Below, in pieces: positions 44,069 through 53,514 of a stretch of 64,000 bases of DNA. Every line of letters begins with the position of its first letter. Positions within the stretch are counted from its first letter, which is position 1. The stretch covers positions 1,196,577-1,260,576 of the forward strand of contig NZ_KB731324.1 of the NCBI RefSeq assembly GCF_000353285.1, read 5' to 3'. The notes beneath the pieces were generated by a model that had not been told where the DNA came from, made no database searches, and saw only the letters and a program-made list of their open reading frames with translations. Origin of the DNA: Leptolyngbya boryana PCC 6306. GTDB taxonomy: Bacteria > Cyanobacteriota > Cyanobacteriia > Leptolyngbyales > Leptolyngbyaceae. The translations under genes and the position numbers were made by a program.

Positions 44069-45712
44069 ATGGTTAACTCCATCCCGAAACCCCAGAATAA
44101 TCCGGTGACGCTTCCCATCATTCCTCCTGATCAAGACCGCATCCTCGCCGCAATCGATGTCGGAACGAATTCGATTCATATGGTGATTGCCCGCATTCAA
44201 CCTCATTTACCTGCGTTTACGATTGTTGGACGAGAGAAAGCGACCGTGCGATTGGGAGATTTTTGTAAGAAAACGGGGGAATTGTCAGAAGAGGCAATGG
44301 ATCGCGCAATGGCAGCCCTCCGACGATGTCAGGATGTCGCCAAAAGTGTGAACGCCGAACATGTGATTGCGGTCGCGACAAGTGCTGTCCGCGAAGCCCC
44401 GAATGGACAAGCATTTCTGCAACGAATTGAGAATGAGCTTGGACTTTGGGTCAATTTAATTTCCGGAGCGGAAGAGGCGAGGCGGATTTATCTCGGTGTG
44501 CTGTCGGGGATGAGCTTTGATAATCAGCCGCATGTGATTGTAGATATTGGGGGCGGTTCAACTGAGCTAATTTTGGGAGATGGACATGAGCCTCGCACCC
44601 TTAGTAGTACCAAGGTGGGCGCGGTTCGACTGACGGCTGAACATATCAAAACCGATCCAATTAGTTCAACTGAATTTTATGCGCTACAGGCTTATATTCG
44701 GGGCATGTTGGAACGATCGATTGAGGATCTCCAAGCCCATGTCAAACCTGGAGAACGTCTGCGTATGGTTGGAACGTCAGGCACGATCGAAACTTTAGTC
44801 GCACTCAATGCACGCGAGAAATTTGGCACAGTTCCAACTCCGTTGAATGGCTGCGAAATGTCCGTAAAAGATTTGCGCGACTGGGTGAATCGGTTACGGA
44901 AAATGAGTCTTTCAGAGCGTTTAGTCATTCCCGGATTAAATGAGCGGCGAGCAGAAATTATTTTGCCTGGAGCGATGATTCTGCTGGAAGTGATGATGCA
45001 ATTAAAAGCGGACTCGATCGTCATCTGTGAGCGATCGCTGCGAGAAGGCGTGATTGTGGATTGGATGGTGGCACATGGGCTGATTGAAGATCGGCTACGC
45101 TATCAGAAATCGGTTCGCGAACGAAGTGTCTTCAAAACAGCACAGAAGTATCAGGTGAATCTAGCGCACAGCCAACGAGTTGCAGAATTTGCCCTAAGTT
45201 TATTTGATCAAACTCAGGGCAAACTGCATACTTGGGGCGAGGAAGAGCGAATTTTACTTTGGGCGGCTGCGATTCTACACAACTGCGGGCACCATGTTGG
45301 ACATTCTTCGCATCACAAGCATTCTTACTATCTGATCCGACATGCCGAATTGTTAGGGTTTACGGAAATGGAGATTGAAACGATCGCAAATCTTGCTCGC
45401 TATCATCGTAAGAATGCACCTAAGAAACGTCATGAAACCTACCGAAATTTAACGAGCAAACACCATCGGCGAGTCGTTGAACAATTGCATTCATTGTTGC
45501 GTTTAGCAGTTGCCCTCGATCGCCGTCAAATCGGAGCCATTCAATCGATTGAATGTCGTTTTGATGCAGTTCAACGCAGTTTTCAGTTGCTTATCACCCC
45601 GACTCAAGCCGATGATCCTTGTTCGCTAGAATTGTGGAGTTTGGATTTCAAAAAAGGGGAGTTTGAGGCAGAATATCACGTCAAACTGACACCGATTTTG
45701 CAAGCAAATTAA
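44069..45712 (+). CDS. ppx: Exopolyphosphatase / guanosine pentaphosphate phosphatase (Ppx/GppA)
   Basis: Hydrolyses polyphosphate and possibly pppGpp. The N-terminal ASKHA domain has AAIDVGTNSIHMVIARI and VIDIGGGSTELILGDG-like (VIVDIGGGSTELILG), with LGAVRLTAEH. The C-terminal HD-like domain (residues about 330-540) has ILHNCGHHVGHSSHHKHSYY and ARYHRKNAPKKRH. 547 residues is the long two-domain form, usual in cyanobacteria. It follows UbiA divergently with a 192-base spacer. Confidence 0.93.
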   Translation: MVNSIPKPQNNPVTLPIIPPDQDRILAAIDVGTNSIHMVIARIQPHLPAFTIVGREKATVRLGDFCKKTGELSEEAMDRAMAALRRCQDVAKSVNAEHVIAVATSAVREAPNGQAFLQRIENELGLWVNLISGAEEARRIYLGVLSGMSFDNQPHVIVDIGGGSTELILGDGHEPRTLSSTKVGAVRLTAEHIKTDPISSTEFYALQAYIRGMLERSIEDLQAHVKPGERLRMVGTSGTIETLVALNAREKFGTVPTPLNGCEMSVKDLRDWVNRLRKMSLSERLVIPGLNERRAEIILPGAMILLEVMMQLKADSIVICERSLREGVIVDWMVAHGLIEDRLRYQKSVRERSVFKTAQKYQVNLAHSQRVAEFALSLFDQTQGKLHTWGEEERILLWAAAILHNCGHHVGHSSHHKHSYYLIRHAELLGFTEMEIETIANLARYHRKNAPKKRHETYRNLTSKHHRRVVEQLHSLLRLAVALDRRQIGAIQSIECRFDAVQRSFQLLITPTQADDPCSLELWSLDFKKGEFEAEYHVKLTPILQAN

Positions 45713-45789
45713 GCAAATCAGTGAACAACTACATCTTGATAGTTATCAAATTGAGTCATCTTGCTTTTTTCAGTTTGATGAATACGATC

Positions 45790-45827
45790 GCAGAAAGTCG
45801 ATAATCAATGACTATCAGGCTTTCTGC
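45790..45827. terminator. Terminator-like hairpin between ppx and the sugar operon
   Basis: GCAGAAAG (45790-45797) pairs with CTTTCTGC (45820-45827), with further GATA/TATC pairing inside. It lies between two convergent genes (ppx stop 45712; PIG-L stop 45856). Confidence 0.45.
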
Positions 45828-45855
45828 TTCATTTTAGATGTTCGCGAAAATGTGA

Positions 45856-46509
45856 TCAAAACACTAACTTGCGACTGTAAAATGCCTCCGCAAACTTACT
45901 GGGCGCATTCGATTCAATGCCTCGGAGCCGCATGATGGCTTGGAACGTATCTTCAGTGAACCACTGACGTTTTTTCTGCGTTTCAAACACTTCCATCAGC
46001 GTTTGAATCTTGCGATTGCAAATTTCTTCGCTAACGGGAACGTAGAAATTTGGATTCCCAATATCCCCGTCATACTTGGGAATTTCGTATTCCAGAACGA
46101 AATGATTCCGATAGCTATTCCAAGTGAGATCGGAAATCACGCGGTGATCTTGGTGAGCATCATGCTTGTAGTGCGTCAGGATCAGATCGGGTGAAAATGC
46201 TTGGCTGAGTTCGTTAAAGTACTCCTTGATTTCAGTACCCACGAATGGAAAGAAACTGTTGCGGAAGTTTTTGACAACAATGTTCTCAACTTTCGCACCT
46301 GCTAAAAATCGATCTGCGCTCTCGAACGCTTCTTTCGATCGCACTTCGCTAGAGCTAAACACAACCCAGTAAAAGATTGCGTTCGGATACTCTTCGATTA
46401 GTTTCAAAATCGTGCCACCGCATCCGATTTCAATATCATCGCAGTGTGCGCCCAGACACAGAATCCGATATTCAGCGTCTTTTCCTCGATCGAACATCAA
46501 CTTCAGCAT
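45856..46509 (-). CDS. PIG-L family deacetylase
   Basis: A zinc-dependent deacetylase-like protein of the PIG-L/LmbE family, acting on N-acetyl sugars. From ATG 46509 (GAGAAGG upstream) it has 217 residues. Zinc motif: GAHCDDIEIGCGGTI (AHxDD) near the N-terminus; HYKHDAHQDHR in the middle supplies the third histidine. It is the last gene of a seven-gene minus-strand operon. A longer start at 46557 would overlap the upstream gene and lacks a ribosome site. Neighbours suggest it deacetylates an amino-sugar intermediate. Confidence 0.85.
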   Translation of the reverse strand: MLKLMFDRGKDAEYRILCLGAHCDDIEIGCGGTILKLIEEYPNAIFYWVVFSSSEVRSKEAFESADRFLAGAKVENIVVKNFRNSFFPFVGTEIKEYFNELSQAFSPDLILTHYKHDAHQDHRVISDLTWNSYRNHFVLEYEIPKYDGDIGNPNFYVPVSEEICNRKIQTLMEVFETQKKRQWFTEDTFQAIMRLRGIESNAPSKFAEAFYSRKLVF

Positions 46510-46532
46510 TTTCACCTTCTCAGATTTGCAAC

Positions 46533-47321
46533 TTAGAGCGTTTTTCGGGTCTTCCAAACTTCCCAGGGAGGATTCCCTTGAGAATACATATCATCCAAAT
46601 TTTGCTTGTCTCTGAATGTATCCATACAAGTCCAGAAGCCATCATAGTTGTAAGCAACCAATTGCTCTTTCTCAATCAAGCGCTGGAATGGCTCAATCAC
46701 TAGTTCCTCACCGGGCTGCATGTATTTAAAGATTTCGGTCTTGAGCGCGAAGAATCCACCATTGATGCGTAGATCCGCATTGTTCACATGTTCAATGCTC
46801 TTGACTAATCCATCTTCTTGAGTAGAGACAACGTGGAACGTCTGAGTCGGCTTCACAGAGAGAAAACTTGCAACTTTGTCATGTCGCATGAAGTGATCGA
46901 TGAAGTCATCAAGCGGCAGGTTGCTAAGTCCATCGCTGTAGTTGGCTAAGAACATCTCTTCGCCTTCGAGATACTTTTCAACTGCTTTTAGGCGCTGTCC
47001 GATGTTAGAAGACAACCCAGTATCAACAAAGGTAATCCGCCAGTCGTGAATGTCACTCCCAATCATTTGAACTTGCTTGCCGCCTGCGGATAGCACGAAG
47101 TCATTGGAGAGGCATTCGTTGTAGTTCAAAAAGTACTCTTTGATATAGTCTGCTTTGTATCCCAGACAGAGAATGAAATCTTTGTGTCCATAGTGAGCAT
47201 AGTATTTCATCAAATGCCACAAGATAGGACGATACCCGATGTTGACCATCGGTTTGGGAACTTTTTCCGAATAGTCTCTCAACCGAGTGCCTAGACCGCC
47301 ACAAAACAAAACAACTTTCAT
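46533..47321 (-). CDS. Nucleotidyltransferase, glucose-1-phosphate cytidylyltransferase-like
   Basis: Makes an activated sugar from NTP and a sugar 1-phosphate. The 262-residue protein starts MKVVLFCGGLGTRLRDYSEK, with the NTP loop GGLGTRL and VPKPMVNIGYRPILWHLMK; later YSDGLSNLPLDDFIDHF has the metal aspartate. The closest known type is RfbF (CDP-glucose). The CDP-sugar link fits branched or deoxysugar synthesis; UDP or GDP specificity cannot be excluded. It lies 26 bases after the DUF4910 gene. Confidence 0.87.
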   Translation of the reverse strand: MKVVLFCGGLGTRLRDYSEKVPKPMVNIGYRPILWHLMKYYAHYGHKDFILCLGYKADYIKEYFLNYNECLSNDFVLSAGGKQVQMIGSDIHDWRITFVDTGLSSNIGQRLKAVEKYLEGEEMFLANYSDGLSNLPLDDFIDHFMRHDKVASFLSVKPTQTFHVVSTQEDGLVKSIEHVNNADLRINGGFFALKTEIFKYMQPGEELVIEPFQRLIEKEQLVAYNYDGFWTCMDTFRDKQNLDDMYSQGNPPWEVWKTRKTL

Positions 47322-47347
47322 GCAGATATCCCTCTTAATGAATTTTC

Positions 47348-48664
47348 TCAGTTAGCCGATTCCTTCAACAGATGAGTCTCGATCAACGCATCTGCGACTT
47401 GCTTAATCACGTCAAACTTAAATCCTGATCGCTCTGCAATGTCAAGCAATGAATGTTGTCCATCTGACAAATTCAATGTCCACAGTAATGCAAGCTCATT
47501 CAATCCAGTTCCAGAGGAACCTCCTATCGATCGATAGAGTCCCCGTTTACCGAGTTGAGGTTCACACTTCGGATTCTGGTTTACATAAATCTTATTGTGC
47601 TCTAAGACTGACAGCACTCCTAAGCATTTCACAAAGGAGTCTGCGAGGCATTCAGACTGGATAAAGTCCAAGTTGTCTGCCGAGGTATGGTACTCCGGGA
47701 ACTTACTATTGGGCGATCGCATAAAGCAACCCACAGGCAAATTAAACCCGGGTGAGCAAAACTGCCGCTCATCATAGCCATAGGGCAAGAAATCGATAAT
47801 GTTGTGATCCTGCTCCGAATGGCTCAGAACATGGGTGACAGCTCGATCGACTTCTGCATTTCCCTGCCGACTTTTCTTGTAGGTTGACTTGCCTGGATCG
47901 CCTAGACAACTCAGGACTAAACCATGCTTGATGCGATGGACTTGATCTTCGTTTTGACTCAACCAAGTAATTGACCCAATCGTGGCTGGAATGAAGATGA
48001 AGCGGTAGGAATAGCGGCGAGCAACCTCACTCAAGGCTTTAGCAAGATACACCGCGATCGCAATTCCTGAAAGATTGTCATTTGCTAAAGATGGATGGCA
48101 AGCATGACAAGAGACTAAGACTTCATCTTCGACTTCTCCAGGTAAGTAGTACTCCCCATAGGTTAAGTTTCCAGCGTCTAACGTTGAGTCAATACAAACC
48201 TCATACTGATCCTCTGGTAGGTCGAGCAACTGCTGATGAGTTAAGCAGAACCCCCAGGTATCTTTGTAGTAAGACGTACGATACGGAATCCAATCTGGAT
48301 GCTCAGGCAAGCTAAATAGATGCGGTTTTAAGGCTTCCAGCGACATCGTTTCATGAACTGGAACACTGTAGTTCACAACATGCAGATTGTGCTGTTTAAA
48401 GTCAATGACGCGCTCCCCTTTAGAGTTTTTGACGTAAGCATCTCGGATATTCCATTCACGCGGGACTGTCCAATCAAACACTTGTGTTCCAGTGGGCACT
48501 TCATAACGCTTGAGTGGAATAAATTGCTCGATTTGACGCAACGTTTCTCGGAAGCCATCGCCCGTAATGCTACGACAGATGGGATATAACGTAGTCGCAA
48601 AGCGATGCAGATCTTCACCGATCGCTTGGGGATCAAGCACTGTTTTGAGGTCAGTAATATTCAT
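47348..48664 (-). CDS. DUF4910 / aminopeptidase-like protein
   Basis: A 438-residue protein of the DUF4910 plus DUF2172 type, with M28-peptidase-like core. The N-terminal part has RSITGDGFRETLRQI and VFDWTVPREWNIRDAYV, hallmarks of the family, and VSCHACHPSLANDNLSGIA supplies the zinc ligands (H...D) expected for an M28 fold, with FIFIPATIGSITW and EYHTSADNLD later. The C-terminal 70 residues resemble a winged helix (LLDIAERSGFKFDVIKQVAD). Such proteins recur in sugar or natural-product clusters, where the substrate is unknown. Its stop and start are 26 and 5 bases from its neighbours. Confidence 0.85.
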   Translation of the reverse strand: MNITDLKTVLDPQAIGEDLHRFATTLYPICRSITGDGFRETLRQIEQFIPLKRYEVPTGTQVFDWTVPREWNIRDAYVKNSKGERVIDFKQHNLHVVNYSVPVHETMSLEALKPHLFSLPEHPDWIPYRTSYYKDTWGFCLTHQQLLDLPEDQYEVCIDSTLDAGNLTYGEYYLPGEVEDEVLVSCHACHPSLANDNLSGIAIAVYLAKALSEVARRYSYRFIFIPATIGSITWLSQNEDQVHRIKHGLVLSCLGDPGKSTYKKSRQGNAEVDRAVTHVLSHSEQDHNIIDFLPYGYDERQFCSPGFNLPVGCFMRSPNSKFPEYHTSADNLDFIQSECLADSFVKCLGVLSVLEHNKIYVNQNPKCEPQLGKRGLYRSIGGSSGTGLNELALLWTLNLSDGQHSLLDIAERSGFKFDVIKQVADALIETHLLKESAN

Positions 48665-48669
48665 TGGCT

Positions 48670-49602
48670 CTAATAGGCAGCGAGAGCAACAGGCGGTTGA
48701 AACACTAACTCGCCTTCAGGCGGAGGAGTATCTTCGTATAAGGCAACAACTTCTTCAGGCAGCTGAGCGAGATCTGTCGCTCGCATAAAGTCTCTGAGCG
48801 CAGTTCCAGTAGAAGCATTATCGATATTTGGTGCGCCTTGCTTGGCAATGAGATCATCGAGATGAACGGTTCTGAAATCGATACTAAAACGGGTGTGTCC
48901 AGAAGTATTTGGCACAGTTGAATGCATCTGTGCGCCAGAGAACAATAGAACTCCACCGACTTCGCACACTAGACGAACTTGTGGATCGATATCTACAAAT
49001 TCTTCGGCACGAGGCTGAAAACGAGTGTCTTTCTTCACATGCTGAGCAGCATTCTTACGACCTGTATTGTTGTACTCGTAGTAGTTAAATCCACTAGAGC
49101 TATTTTTCACAGCCTGATTCCAGTATTTTGGATGGAATGCCATTGAGCTTTCTGACTCAAATTCATAGACTGGTAGCCACCAATTGACTTGGCTTGGAGG
49201 CGCACAGTACCAGGTATCTCTGTGAGGATGAAAAGGATATCCGACTCCTGCTGTGAGATAGGCGTGACTCGTAATGATTTTTAAGCGAGGTACATCAAAA
49301 TATGTTTTCTCTAAGTCATAGCCATACTCTTCCAGAATCTTCTGAATGAGCTGCTTTGACTTGGGATGATGGATAAAACTAGGCTTAAGTGACGCAGCGA
49401 TCGCGACAAATTCTTCGACGCTTAACTGATGTTGTGCTTGAGTCGGATCGAGTGGAGCGAATGCCGCTGCAATCATTTGACGCGCATGTTCACAGAGCGC
49501 CAACATGCTAGGGCGAGGAGAGTAAAGAAATAGCTGACCATTGTAAAGGCGATCGCGTCTAACTTCGTCACTCACCGGGGAATCGAAATAAACGGTGTGC
49601 AT
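48670..49602 (-). CDS. Fe(II)/2-oxoglutarate dioxygenase-like protein
   Basis: A 310-residue protein with features of the phytanoyl-CoA dioxygenase-like fold. The first metal motif is YPFHPHRDTWYCAPPSQ (HxD: H-R-D), with the distal histidine in LFSGAQMHSTVPN and a 2-oxoglutarate-binding arginine in HTRFSIDFRTVH. The sequence between holds WWLPVYEFESESSMAFHP, typical of the family. It is upstream of DUF4910 by 5 bases. In the sugar operon, it could hydroxylate or oxidise a sugar or an acyl chain; the substrate is unknown. Confidence 0.78.
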   Translation of the reverse strand: MHTVYFDSPVSDEVRRDRLYNGQLFLYSPRPSMLALCEHARQMIAAAFAPLDPTQAQHQLSVEEFVAIAASLKPSFIHHPKSKQLIQKILEEYGYDLEKTYFDVPRLKIITSHAYLTAGVGYPFHPHRDTWYCAPPSQVNWWLPVYEFESESSMAFHPKYWNQAVKNSSSGFNYYEYNNTGRKNAAQHVKKDTRFQPRAEEFVDIDPQVRLVCEVGGVLLFSGAQMHSTVPNTSGHTRFSIDFRTVHLDDLIAKQGAPNIDNASTGTALRDFMRATDLAQLPEEVVALYEDTPPPEGELVFQPPVALAAY

Positions 49603-49633
49603 AAGGGTTCCTTACTTCAATTGTAACCAGGGT

Positions 49634-49670
49634 CAATCCTTGATCGAGCGATTATCTTGATCAAGGATTG
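49634..49670. terminator. Perfect inverted repeat between ugd and dioxygenase genes
   Basis: CAATCCTTGATC (49634-49645) pairs perfectly with GATCAAGGATTG (49659-49670) over a 13-base loop. It could lower readthrough or stabilise mRNA ends within the operon. No T run. Confidence 0.5.
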
Positions 49671-49679
49671 CTGTCTTGC

Positions 49680-51017
49680 TTAAAGTCCAATGCCTTCGTA
49701 TCGTTGGATCGAATTCTTATCCAACATTCGGCGACCATCCACAAAGACGGGCTGTGGATCAAATTGAGCAATCAGTTCGGGAACGGCTTTGAACTCATCC
49801 CAACGAGTCACAAGCACGATCGCATCAACATTCTCAAGGACTTCTTTCAAGCTATTGCAAAGTTCAGCCTCTTCTGGGCGGATCAACTTTGCTGCTTCTG
49901 AATTTGCAACCGGATCATAAGCTTTGAGGGATGCATTCTGTGCTTTGAGTGCTTTGATCAAGGGAATTGCAGGCGTTTCGCGCATGTCATTCGTATTCGG
50001 TCTAAATGACAGACCAAGAATTGCAATCTTCACTCCATCGAGTGACGGAAAATGCTTGTTCAATCGGGCAATGACTTGCTGCGGTTGAGATTGATTGACT
50101 TGAATGACTGCATCTAACAAGGGCATCAGACTTTGATACTTCTCACCATGAGCGATCAAAGCTTTCACATCTTTGGGGAGACAGCTTCCACCAAATCCGC
50201 AGCCTGCGGCGAGGAAGCTAGTAATGGGCGGAACAACACGCTCGCCATTCGGCAGCACGGTCGTCAAGTAACGACTGTTATGGACGCCTTTCATGACTTC
50301 CACAATGTCGGTGTTGCCAATTGCAGAACACAGATTACCAACTTCATTCGAGAAAGAGATCAACAGCGCCAACAATGAGTTTGACGTGTATTTGATCATC
50401 TCTGCGGTGGAGTTGTTCGTTCTTAAGCGATCGACATTCTCAAACCCCGTATAGAGTGCGTCTAGCATATCGATGCTTTGTTCATCAATCCCGCCGAGCA
50501 CAATCCGATCCGGGTACATAAAATCGTCGATCGCTTCACCTTCGGTGAGAAATTCCGGGTTCATTCCCACACCAAAGTCAACACCAGCTTTCTTACCTGA
50601 AGCGGCTTCGAGAATCGGGAGAACCACTTGATCAGTTGTTCCAGGCACAACAGTACTTTTGACAACGACTAAGTGATAAGTCGATTTATCCTTGAGTGCT
50701 TCTCCAATCTGCTGAGCGACTTGCTTCACGTAAGTCAGATCGACCTCTTTACCGTCAAATGGAGTTCCCACAGCAATGAGTGAAAGATCTGTGTCGAGAA
50801 TCGCTTGGCGGAAATCAGTCGTGGCTTTGAGCCGAGTGTGAATGTTGCGCTCTAATAGTTCATTCAATCCAGGCTCATAGAAGGGAGAAACGCCCTGATT
50901 GATCTGGTCTACTTTTGATTGATCGACATCAACACAGAATACTTGATGTCCTTTCTCTGCAAAGCAAACGCCTGAAACTAAGCCAACATAACCTGTTCCA
51001 ATAATTGAAACTTGCAT
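49680..51017 (-). CDS. UDP-glucose / GDP-mannose dehydrogenase family protein
   Basis: From ATG 51017 it has 445 residues. It oxidises a nucleotide sugar to its uronate, usually UDP-glucose to UDP-glucuronate. Marks: VSIIGTGYVGLVSGVCFAE at the NAD site, AVGTPFDGKEVDLTYV, and the active-site cysteine in GFGGSCLPKDVKALI. Its start overlaps the stop of the epimerase gene by one base (TAATG), so the two are translationally coupled. A longer frame to 51053 has no start signal. Confidence 0.92.
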   Translation of the reverse strand: MQVSIIGTGYVGLVSGVCFAEKGHQVFCVDVDQSKVDQINQGVSPFYEPGLNELLERNIHTRLKATTDFRQAILDTDLSLIAVGTPFDGKEVDLTYVKQVAQQIGEALKDKSTYHLVVVKSTVVPGTTDQVVLPILEAASGKKAGVDFGVGMNPEFLTEGEAIDDFMYPDRIVLGGIDEQSIDMLDALYTGFENVDRLRTNNSTAEMIKYTSNSLLALLISFSNEVGNLCSAIGNTDIVEVMKGVHNSRYLTTVLPNGERVVPPITSFLAAGCGFGGSCLPKDVKALIAHGEKYQSLMPLLDAVIQVNQSQPQQVIARLNKHFPSLDGVKIAILGLSFRPNTNDMRETPAIPLIKALKAQNASLKAYDPVANSEAAKLIRPEEAELCNSLKEVLENVDAIVLVTRWDEFKAVPELIAQFDPQPVFVDGRRMLDKNSIQRYEGIGL

Positions 51018-52150
51018 TATGCATCCTCCGCTTCTTGATTGCCTTCGTACCAAATCAGCGATCGACGTAGTCCTTCTTCAATTCCGATCGTTGGATTGTA
51101 GCCGAGATGAGTTCTTGCTTTCTCAATGACAGGACAACGGCGAACCGGATTGTCAACCAGATAGTCCTTGTCTTCGCTCACTTTGCGAATCACTTGACCT
51201 TCGTATCCAAACAGTTCTTTCGAGAGCGCAACGACTCTTTCAGCGAGTTCTAGAACTGAGATTTCAGGGGTTTCGATTCCGATATTGTAAGCTTCGCCTG
51301 CGTGACCTTTGACGAGAACTTTGTAGTAACCCGTGATCGAATCAGCCGAATAACAAAAGGTACGCTTTGGTGAACCATCCGAAAGCATCGTGATATCTCG
51401 ACCACTGAAGACATCGCGTGCAAAGTCGGGAAGTAAACGTCGATCGGTAATTTTCAAGCCAGGTCCGTAGTTGTTGAACGGACGGGCAGATTTAATCGGT
51501 AATCCGTACTGTTGAGCAAAGTTCACACACAGCGTTTCGCCATAGCGCTTCGCTTCGTCATAGCAGGCACGAGGTCCCGTACAGGAAACATTCCCCCGGT
51601 AGTCTTCAGGAGTTGGGATGTTCTCTGGAGTCGGATCGCCGTAAATCTCACTGCTCGAGAAGAATAGAAATCCGCCAACTTCTTTACCTTGATCCTTCTG
51701 ATTTTTGAAGTATTCCAGCAGATTGCGAAGTCCGTTGACGTTGGCATCCATGGTGCCGATTGGATCTCGGCGGTAGAACGTGGGAGACGCAATCGAAGCT
51801 GCATGAATGATGTACTGGAAGTCGCCCATATCTGCGGGCAACGGTTGAGTCATATCATGCTTGAGTAAGGTCAAAGTTGGATCATCTTTGAGATCCGTTA
51901 GCCAAGTCGGAACGCCTCGTGAATAGTTATCGTAGACTGTGAGGCGAATTTGCTGGGCTGATTCTTGCTTCTGGTTCCAATGTAAAACGGCTTGGACAAA
52001 ATAGTAACCTAAGAAGCCTGCACCACCGGTAATGAGTAGATTCTTGCCTGCCATCGTGCCAAACTCTTCAGTGAGGTTGCCACAGATATAGTCAAGGTCT
52101 TGAGCGATGATGTCTTTCGTACGGAGTCGGGTTTGGGTTGGGTTAGTCAT
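51017..52150 (-). CDS. NAD-dependent sugar epimerase/dehydratase (UDP-glucuronate decarboxylase-like)
   Basis: An extended SDR of 377 residues from ATG 52150. The NAD loop is LLITGGAGFLGYYFV (residues about 37-51), the catalytic Y-x3-K is YDEAKRYGETL, and NNYGPGLKITDRRLLPDFAR is typical of UXS and dTDP-glucose dehydratase-like enzymes. If the neighbour dehydrogenase makes UDP-glucuronate, this enzyme could make UDP-xylose or a keto-pentose; other sugars are possible. An upstream open frame to 52276 is not needed. Confidence 0.88.
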   Translation of the reverse strand: MTNPTQTRLRTKDIIAQDLDYICGNLTEEFGTMAGKNLLITGGAGFLGYYFVQAVLHWNQKQESAQQIRLTVYDNYSRGVPTWLTDLKDDPTLTLLKHDMTQPLPADMGDFQYIIHAASIASPTFYRRDPIGTMDANVNGLRNLLEYFKNQKDQGKEVGGFLFFSSSEIYGDPTPENIPTPEDYRGNVSCTGPRACYDEAKRYGETLCVNFAQQYGLPIKSARPFNNYGPGLKITDRRLLPDFARDVFSGRDITMLSDGSPKRTFCYSADSITGYYKVLVKGHAGEAYNIGIETPEISVLELAERVVALSKELFGYEGQVIRKVSEDKDYLVDNPVRRCPVIEKARTHLGYNPTIGIEEGLRRSLIWYEGNQEAEDA

Positions 52151-52281
52151 TAGTTTCTCTTCGTTGAGGCTCGCGCCTACACTACTTCCACTCATAAATC
52201 GATTTGAACAACGGTAGAACTCAAAGCTCATCAAGAACACAAGACTGGCAAAACTCGCATCAAAACTCACACCCAAAAGTG

Positions 52282-53514
52282 CTAGGCGTAAATTTTGACT
52301 TCAGGAATAGGAACCACGAACTGACCGCCCCATTCACGAATGTAAGAGACTTGCTCCATCACTTCGTCTTTGACGTTCCAGGGAAGAATCAACAGATAAT
52401 CGGGTTTTGTTTCTCGGATCTTGTCCGGAGAGTAGATGGGGATATGGGTTCCAGGCGTGTATTTACCTTGCTTATAGGGATTGCGATCGACCGTGTAGTC
52501 CAGAAAATCAGTCCGGATACCACAGTAGTTGAGCAAGGTGTTTCCTTTTCCAGGCGCACCATATCCTGCAATGCTCTTCCCTTTCTGCTTGGCAGTGATC
52601 AAGAATTCCAGTAATTTGCGCTTGGTTTCTTTGACTTGTTCTGTGAAATGAGAATAGGTTTCGAGTTTGTCGAATCCAGCGGTTTTCTCACGTTCTAACA
52701 GTTCAGTCACACGATCGCTAATCGGCTTCGATTCGTCGTCGGTGTGGCGCGCGTAAATCCGCAGCGATCCACCGTGAATTGGGATTTCTTGCACATCAAA
52801 CAATGTCAGCCCGTGGAATGCAAAAATGCGATTTACCGCCATGAAGGACAAATACGAGAAATGCTCGTGGTAAATCGTGTCAAATTGATTCTCTTCCATC
52901 AGCCGCATCAGATGCGGAAACTCCATTGTGATAACGCCGTCTGGCTTCAGCATAATCTTCATGCCACCGACAAAATCATTAATGTCGGGAACATGTGCCA
53001 AAACATTGTTACCTAGAAGCAAATCAGCTTTGCCGTCGGCAGCAAGTTCGGTTGCAGTCTGCACACCGAAGAACTTGTTGACTACGGGAATGCCTTTGTC
53101 TTTTGCAACTTGCGAGACGTTGACTGCAGGTTCAACGCCTAATACGGGAATGCCTTTTTTGTGGAAATACTGCAACAGATATCCATCATTGCTGGCAATC
53201 TCAACCACTTTACTCTGAGCATTGAAGCCGAAGCGCTCAACCATTAGATCGCTATAATCGCTGGCATTCTTGAGCAGCGCATCAACATAGGACGAAAAAT
53301 AAGCGTACTCAGTAAAGATGTCCTGGGGACTCACGAACTCCTGCAATTGCACTAGAAAGCAATTCTCACAAACATAAGTATGGAGTGGGTAAAACGGCTC
53401 CATCTCGTTTAATTGCTCAGGAGTGATATGGGTTTGGCACAGTGGCGACATTCCCAAATCAACGAACGTATGATGCAGTGGTGAACCACAAAACCGACAA
53501 CTCGAACTACTCAT
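52282..53514 (-). CDS. Sugar C-methyltransferase-like SAM-dependent methyltransferase
   Basis: A 410-residue protein with three parts: an N-terminal zinc-finger-like domain (CRFCGSPLHHTFVDLG and YVCENCFLVQLQEFV, four cysteines), a SAM domain with VVEIASNDGYLLQYFHKKG and LLLGNNVLAHVPDINDFV, and a C-terminal Rossmann-like part with IAGYGAPGKGNTLLNYCGI. This is the layout of NDP-hexose 3-C-methyltransferases (TylC3-like). It is the first gene of the operon, 131 bases before the epimerase. ATG 53514 is used; an earlier start at 53532 is less likely. Confidence 0.88.
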   Translation of the reverse strand: MSSSSCRFCGSPLHHTFVDLGMSPLCQTHITPEQLNEMEPFYPLHTYVCENCFLVQLQEFVSPQDIFTEYAYFSSYVDALLKNASDYSDLMVERFGFNAQSKVVEIASNDGYLLQYFHKKGIPVLGVEPAVNVSQVAKDKGIPVVNKFFGVQTATELAADGKADLLLGNNVLAHVPDINDFVGGMKIMLKPDGVITMEFPHLMRLMEENQFDTIYHEHFSYLSFMAVNRIFAFHGLTLFDVQEIPIHGGSLRIYARHTDDESKPISDRVTELLEREKTAGFDKLETYSHFTEQVKETKRKLLEFLITAKQKGKSIAGYGAPGKGNTLLNYCGIRTDFLDYTVDRNPYKQGKYTPGTHIPIYSPDKIRETKPDYLLILPWNVKDEVMEQVSYIREWGGQFVVPIPEVKIYA

